Source: Myxococcales bacterium UBA5297
GTDB taxonomy: Bacteria; Myxococcota; Myxococcia; Myxococcales; UBA5297
Reading direction: 5' to 3'
DNA: 18,478 bases
Assembly: GCA_002408385.1 (NCBI GenBank)
Contig: DHSB01000222.1
Location: 65,507 to 83,984, forward strand
The translations under genes and the position numbers were made by a program. Below, one piece after another: positions 15,028 through 18,478 of this stretch; position 1 is the first letter of the stretch, and each line of letters starts with the position of its first letter. The notes below the pieces were generated by a model. It had not been told where the DNA came from and ran no database searches. It saw only the letters and a list, made by a program, of their open reading frames with translations.

Positions 15028-16476
15028 TTACGCCGCGGCCTGCCGCAGCACCGCCTCGAGCAGCGCGCGCACTGCCTGCCCTGGCGAGCCGACGACATGC
15101 TCGGCATTGGGAATCCCGTCGAGCGCCACAGGGATGCCCGACCCGCCGAGCACCAGCAGCGGGATTCGCTCCTCGCGACCGAGGAAGTCTGCCATGCGCG
15201 TGCTCGCAGGCCCTCTGTCGAGCATCAGGGCGCCGAGCGCGCCCGCCGCGCAGGCTCGCCAGAGCGGGCGCGCCTCGTCGGCACCGGGGATGGAGACGAG
15301 CTCGACGCGCAGGCCGTCCTGGAAGTCGAGCCGCGCCCAGGTCCCGAGCAGCTCGGGTGTCGGCGGGCGCAGGCTCTTGAAGCCCGGCAGGTCGTGGAGG
15401 CTCGCGAGGAAGCTGCGCACCGACTTCTGCGAATCGCTGGCGATGACCAGCTTGCCCACGGCCTCCTTCGCCGCGGGCCTGCCGCGCAGGATACGGGCGC
15501 GCAGCGCGTGCAGCGCCGCCGGCATCAGCAAGGGCCCGACGGCCTTGACCTCGAGCTCCGGGGCGAGACGGGCGATTCCCTTGTCGAGCAGCGACTTGAT
15601 GGCGGCGAGCACCACGAAGTCGGTCGCCGAGGTCAGGTCGAGCAGCTCGCCGAGCGCGCGGGGCTCGGCGAGCAGGCGGACGACCTCGGCGGTGATCGGG
15701 TGCTGTTCGGCCGGCAGCGAGGCGTCCGGGGCGAGCATCAGCCGATCCTTGGCAGCCGGCAGCTTGCCGCGAAGCACCGCCGCCTCGTCGGCCTGCCGCA
15801 GCCCCTCGAGCAGCGCCTCTTCGGTGCTGCGGGCGATCTTCGGCACGCCGCTGAAGGCGCCGGGAACGAACGCGAAGCTGCCCTCGGTCACGCCGAGCAG
15901 TCGGAAGAGCGCCTTCTCGCCCTCGACCGCCCCGAAGCGCGCGTTGACCGGCCGGCCCTCGGAGAGCTGGATCTCGCCGTGCAGCTCGCCGCTCTCGAGC
16001 GACAGGGTGCCGCTGCGCCGGTTGGTGCTGAGGATCTGGAGCAGGTCGGGGATGCCCATCTGCTTGAGGCTCCCCTCGATCTCGCGGTCGTTCTTCAGCT
16101 CGCGCGACGCGTCGAGCCGGCGAAACACCTGCGCGATGCGCCCGAGCACCTCGTCGAGGTTGAAGGGCTTGCGCAGGAAGCCGTCGCGCGCGATGCGCAG
16201 CTTGTCGGCGTCGCTGGCGGTCCCGGTGACGATGACCGGGATGTCCTCGGTGCGCGGGTTGGTCCGCAGGATCTGCGTGAAGGTGCGCGCGTCGACCAGG
16301 CCGCACCCGTTGTCGAAGAGCACGATCTCCGGGTGGCGCAGCACCGCGACCTCGAGCGCGCGCGAGCCGTCCGAGGCGACCGAGGTCTGGTAGCCGCGCT
16401 CGCGCAGCGCTCGCGACAGGTCGCGCAGCACCTTGGTGTCGGGATCGGCCAGCAGGACTTTGCGTGCTCGCGGCAT
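15028..16476 (-). CDS. REC-PATAN(DUF4388) response regulator with C-terminal degenerate GTPase-like domain
   Basis: A protein of 482 residues. Residues 5-120 are a receiver domain with acidic 'ADPD' (11-13), phospho-Asp55 ('IVLFDNGCGL'), Thr84 and Lys103 ('FLRKPF'). Residues about 129-210 form a PATAN/DUF4388 domain ('GSLKQMGIPDLLQILSTNRR', 'SGTLSLESGELHGEIQLSEG'). Residues about 255-310 are helical. From about 340 the text follows the COG2229/MglA-like small GTPase layout: 'GKLVIASDSQKSVRSFLASL' at the P-loop position, 'ELVSIPGADEARPLW' where 'TPGQ' normally lies, then 'GALGALMLDRG' and 'RIPLLVLGG'. Both P-loop glycines are gone, so nucleotide binding is doubtful. The start has AGGAAGAG upstream. 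It is the second gene of an operon, 29 bp behind the REC-GAF-GGDEF gene, and its stop faces the TM protein gene's stop across 24 bp. Confidence 0.82.
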   Translation of the reverse strand: MPRARKVLLADPDTKVLRDLSRALRERGYQTSVASDGSRALEVAVLRHPEIVLFDNGCGLVDARTFTQILRTNPRTEDIPVIVTGTASDADKLRIARDGFLRKPFNLDEVLGRIAQVFRRLDASRELKNDREIEGSLKQMGIPDLLQILSTNRRSGTLSLESGELHGEIQLSEGRPVNARFGAVEGEKALFRLLGVTEGSFAFVPGAFSGVPKIARSTEEALLEGLRQADEAAVLRGKLPAAKDRLMLAPDASLPAEQHPITAEVVRLLAEPRALGELLDLTSATDFVVLAAIKSLLDKGIARLAPELEVKAVGPLLMPAALHALRARILRGRPAAKEAVGKLVIASDSQKSVRSFLASLHDLPGFKSLRPPTPELLGTWARLDFQDGLRVELVSIPGADEARPLWRACAAGALGALMLDRGPASTRMADFLGREERIPLLVLGGSGIPVALDGIPNAEHVVGSPGQAVRALLEAVLRQAAA

Positions 16477-16505
16477 GAGGCTCTCTTCCTACACGGTTTC
16501 TGGCG

Positions 16506-18365
16506 CTACAGAGGCTGCAGGTCGTAGCGCTCCTGCAGCTTGTTGACGAGCTCGCTCACCACCGCCGAGTCACTGGTGTGAAAGCCCCAGGGCGCCCCGC
16601 GCGCGGCCTTGCGCTGCACCAGGGCGTAGGCGGCCTTCTCGGTGTAGAGGAGCAGAAACTCGTGCTTGAGGATGCGCTCGTCGCCTTCGAGGAAGACCGG
16701 CGCGGCCCAGCTATGGCTCTCGAGGTCGGCGCGCCGGCCGAGCAGGTAGACGCGCATCGCGCTGTCGGCCGGGACCCGCTCGAGCACCTCCACGGCCGGC
16801 AAGTCCGAGCGCACCTCGGCCGCGCCGACGTAGAGCAGCCCGCGGGCCTTGGGGTCGCGGATGATGTCGAGGGCCAGCTCGACCTGGAGCTGCGAGAAGA
16901 GGTTCGACGGCAGGCAGCCGCGGCGGGTCGGCCCGGCCCGGTCGTCGGCGGGCAACGGCGGCGAGTCGCGATTGCCGAGCAGCAGGTCGACCGCGCTCCA
17001 GAAGTCGAGCCGCCCGAGGTCGAGCTTGCGCGCGAGGCTCATCCGATCCTCGTCGCGGCGGCGCCGGCACAGGTGCAGGAGCTGATCGAGGTCCTGGCCG
17101 TCACGCGGGAAGGTCGCCGCGCCCACGGCCATCGACACCTCGCCCGAGGCAAGGCGCGCGACCTGCTCGCCCGAGTCGAACACCCCGCGGGCGCGCCGGG
17201 CGACGACCAGGGCGCCCAGGTAGTCGGTCTCGGGCAGGAGCACGTAGAACTCGTCCTCGGCCGCCTTGGCGACCACGTCGCTGTCGCGCACCGCGGCGCC
17301 CAGCGCGCCGATCACCGCCCGCGTCAGCTCGTCGGCGGCCTTGGCCCCGCGCCGCTCACGCAGCGAGGCGAGCCGGTCGAGGCTCACCGTGAGCACCGAG
17401 AACGAGCGGCCGTAGCGGCGCGCCTTGTAGAACTCCTTGCCCGCGTAGTCGACGAAGTAGGCAAGGTTGTAGGCCGCGGTGTCCCGGTCGCGCAGGCCGA
17501 GCCGCTCGACCGCGCTGTACCTGCGCGCGTTCTGCAGCGCGGTCGCGGCGAAGGCGCCGATCGCACGGACGACGGCGAAGTCCTCCTCGCCGAAGTCGCC
17601 GGTCAGCTTGTCGGCGCACAGCACGAGCCCGACCAGCTCGCCCGCGGCGCGCAGCGGCAGGTAGAAGGCCTTGCCGAGCCGCTGGCCTGGGACCTCGAAG
17701 GCTTTCTGCCCCGCCAGCCGCTCGGAGAAGATGCTCGTGCGCGGGATGAGCGTCGCCTCGAGCGCCGAGCGGTCGATCAGCCCGCGGTACGAGCGCAAGT
17801 CGAGCTCGCCGCGCTCGTTGGCGATCCACAGCGCGCCGCTCTGCGCGTCGCAGACCGAGCACAGGTCGGCCAGACAGATCTCCTGGAGCCGCTCGAGGTC
17901 GAGGGTCGAGAGCATCGCCAGGCAGCGCTGGTAGAGCGCCTGGTCGCGCACGAACTCGAGGTTCTCGCTGAGAAGCTGCGCGCGCTCCTTGCGCAGCGCG
18001 GCCCGCTCGAGGCTGCGGTTGACGCGCTCGATGAGCTCGGTCTGCTCGACCGGCTTGAGCAGGTAGTCCGAGGCCCCGGCGCGCAGGGCGGAGACGGCCG
18101 CGCTCACGTCGCTGCGCTGGGTGACGAGGATGACCTCCTGCTCGGGGACCCGGCGCCTCACCTCGGAGATCAGGCCCAGGGCGTCGATCTTGGCAAGCCC
18201 CAGGTCGGCGAGCACAAGGTCGAAGGGGGCCGAGTCGAGCCGGCGCAGCGCCTCGTTGCCGTCCTCGACGAGCGCCACCTCGTGGCCTCGTGTGCGCAGC
18301 AGCGAGGCGGCGTGCTCGCGGAAAGCTCGATCGTCGTCGGCGAGAAGGATCCTGGCTGACTGCAC
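16506..18365 (-). CDS. response regulator REC-GAF-degenerate GGDEF with DICT-like C-terminus
   Basis: A protein of 619 residues. The GTG start at 18365 has AGGGA about 6 nt upstream and opens straight into a receiver domain (residues 4-117) with Asp10/Asp11, phospho-Asp54, Thr82 and Lys104 intact. A short coiled coil (about 118-142) leads to a GAF domain (about 152-283), ending in the typical 'FGEEDFAVVRAIGAFAATAL'. Residues about 293-440 follow the GGDEF fold, but the signature is A369-E-D-E-F373 and the usual 'DxxFKxxND' segment is replaced. The inhibitory-site pattern R360-D-S-D363 lies exactly five residues before it. This points to a c-di-GMP binder rather than a synthase. Residues about 488-619 resemble a DICT domain ('HEFLLLYTEKAAYALVQRKA', 'WGFHTSD'), tentatively. 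It is the first gene of an operon with the REC-PATAN-pseudo-GTPase gene. Confidence 0.85.
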   Translation of the reverse strand: MQSARILLADDDRAFREHAASLLRTRGHEVALVEDGNEALRRLDSAPFDLVLADLGLAKIDALGLISEVRRRVPEQEVILVTQRSDVSAAVSALRAGASDYLLKPVEQTELIERVNRSLERAALRKERAQLLSENLEFVRDQALYQRCLAMLSTLDLERLQEICLADLCSVCDAQSGALWIANERGELDLRSYRGLIDRSALEATLIPRTSIFSERLAGQKAFEVPGQRLGKAFYLPLRAAGELVGLVLCADKLTGDFGEEDFAVVRAIGAFAATALQNARRYSAVERLGLRDRDTAAYNLAYFVDYAGKEFYKARRYGRSFSVLTVSLDRLASLRERRGAKAADELTRAVIGALGAAVRDSDVVAKAAEDEFYVLLPETDYLGALVVARRARGVFDSGEQVARLASGEVSMAVGAATFPRDGQDLDQLLHLCRRRRDEDRMSLARKLDLGRLDFWSAVDLLLGNRDSPPLPADDRAGPTRRGCLPSNLFSQLQVELALDIIRDPKARGLLYVGAAEVRSDLPAVEVLERVPADSAMRVYLLGRRADLESHSWAAPVFLEGDERILKHEFLLLYTEKAAYALVQRKAARGAPWGFHTSDSAVVSELVNKLQERYDLQPL

Positions 18366-18394
18366 GGCAATCCCTGAGGTTTTTCCCCGGCGCG

Positions 18395-18423
18395 ACGCTA
18401 CCCGACCGAGGATCCACCGTCAA
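18395..18423 (-). promoter_or_regulatory. probable sigma-70-type promoter of the REC-GAF-GGDEF operon
   Basis: Read on the - strand, TTGACG (18423-18418) is followed by exactly 17 bases and TAGCGT (18400-18395). The -35 box matches five of six consensus positions; the -10 box keeps the key T-A...T. Transcription would start near 18388, about 23 bases before the GTG. It is the best promoter match in the window. Confidence 0.6.
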
Positions 18424-18478
18424 ACACCGGGCCATCGCTCGAGCGGCCGGCAATTGGCATAGGGGGTGACGGATCGCT

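Noticed and set aside
14249..16306. Long - strand open frame (685 codons) across the convergent gene ends
   Set aside because: Arg/Ala/Pro-rich text without domains, overlapping two well-supported genes; typical GC-rich shadow.
16578..18359. + strand open frame (593 codons) opposite the REC-GAF-GGDEF gene
   Set aside because: Antisense shadow; the - strand frame carries clear REC, GAF and GGDEF motifs.

Overview
The window is very GC-rich and densely coded. Two lipoproteins carry cysteine-rich repeat families typical of Myxococcota and related former Deltaproteobacteria: the 'CGNGxxxxGExCDDGN' (DUF4215-type) repeat and a 'CGGCGxxC' type. Receiver proteins carrying the PATAN/DUF4388 domain point the same way. 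I therefore infer a myxobacterium-like (Myxococcota) chromosome. I see no rRNA, tRNA, CRISPR array, transposase or phage gene.

Layout. (1) Bases 1-5100 are a surface-protein segment. On the + strand lie a large Cys-rich/beta-propeller lipoprotein (222-2531), a small Cys-rich lipoprotein (2584-3156) and a decayed, frameshifted reading frame (3153-3957). On the - strand lies a DUF4215-repeat lipoprotein (4203-5099) with a strong hairpin terminator. (2) Bases 5100-8517 hold an uncharacterised 534-residue cytoplasmic protein (5510-7114, -) and a secreted barrel-like protein (7440-8129, -). Between them is a five-unit, exactly 42-bp-phased tandem array whose core is the inverted repeat TGTCGTG-N-CACGACA. 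(3) Bases 8518-11665 (-) are a tightly coupled three-gene redox operon: a GlpA-like FAD dehydrogenase with a BFD-type [2Fe-2S] tail, an FAD/NAD oxidoreductase and a DUF1667 Fe-S protein, probably for glycerol-3-phosphate oxidation. (4) Bases 11950-18365 are a signalling island of three receiver-domain proteins with no histidine kinase. They are a membrane-spanning REC-PATAN-TPR protein (+), and converging on it a two-gene operon (-) of REC-GAF-degenerate GGDEF-DICT-like protein followed by REC-PATAN-pseudo-GTPase protein.

How they may work together. The three redox genes look like one electron-transfer unit: a membrane-linked dehydrogenase plus partners passing electrons through Fe-S centres. 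In the signalling island most 'enzymatic' domains look degenerate: one receiver has Glu in place of the phospho-Asp, the GGDEF motif reads AEDEF but keeps an RxxD I-site, and the GTPase-like domain has lost its P-loop glycines. I read the island as a set of binding or scaffold proteins rather than enzymes; this is inference. The items most worth following up are the phased palindrome array, the pseudo-GTPase receiver protein and the Glu-receiver transmembrane protein.
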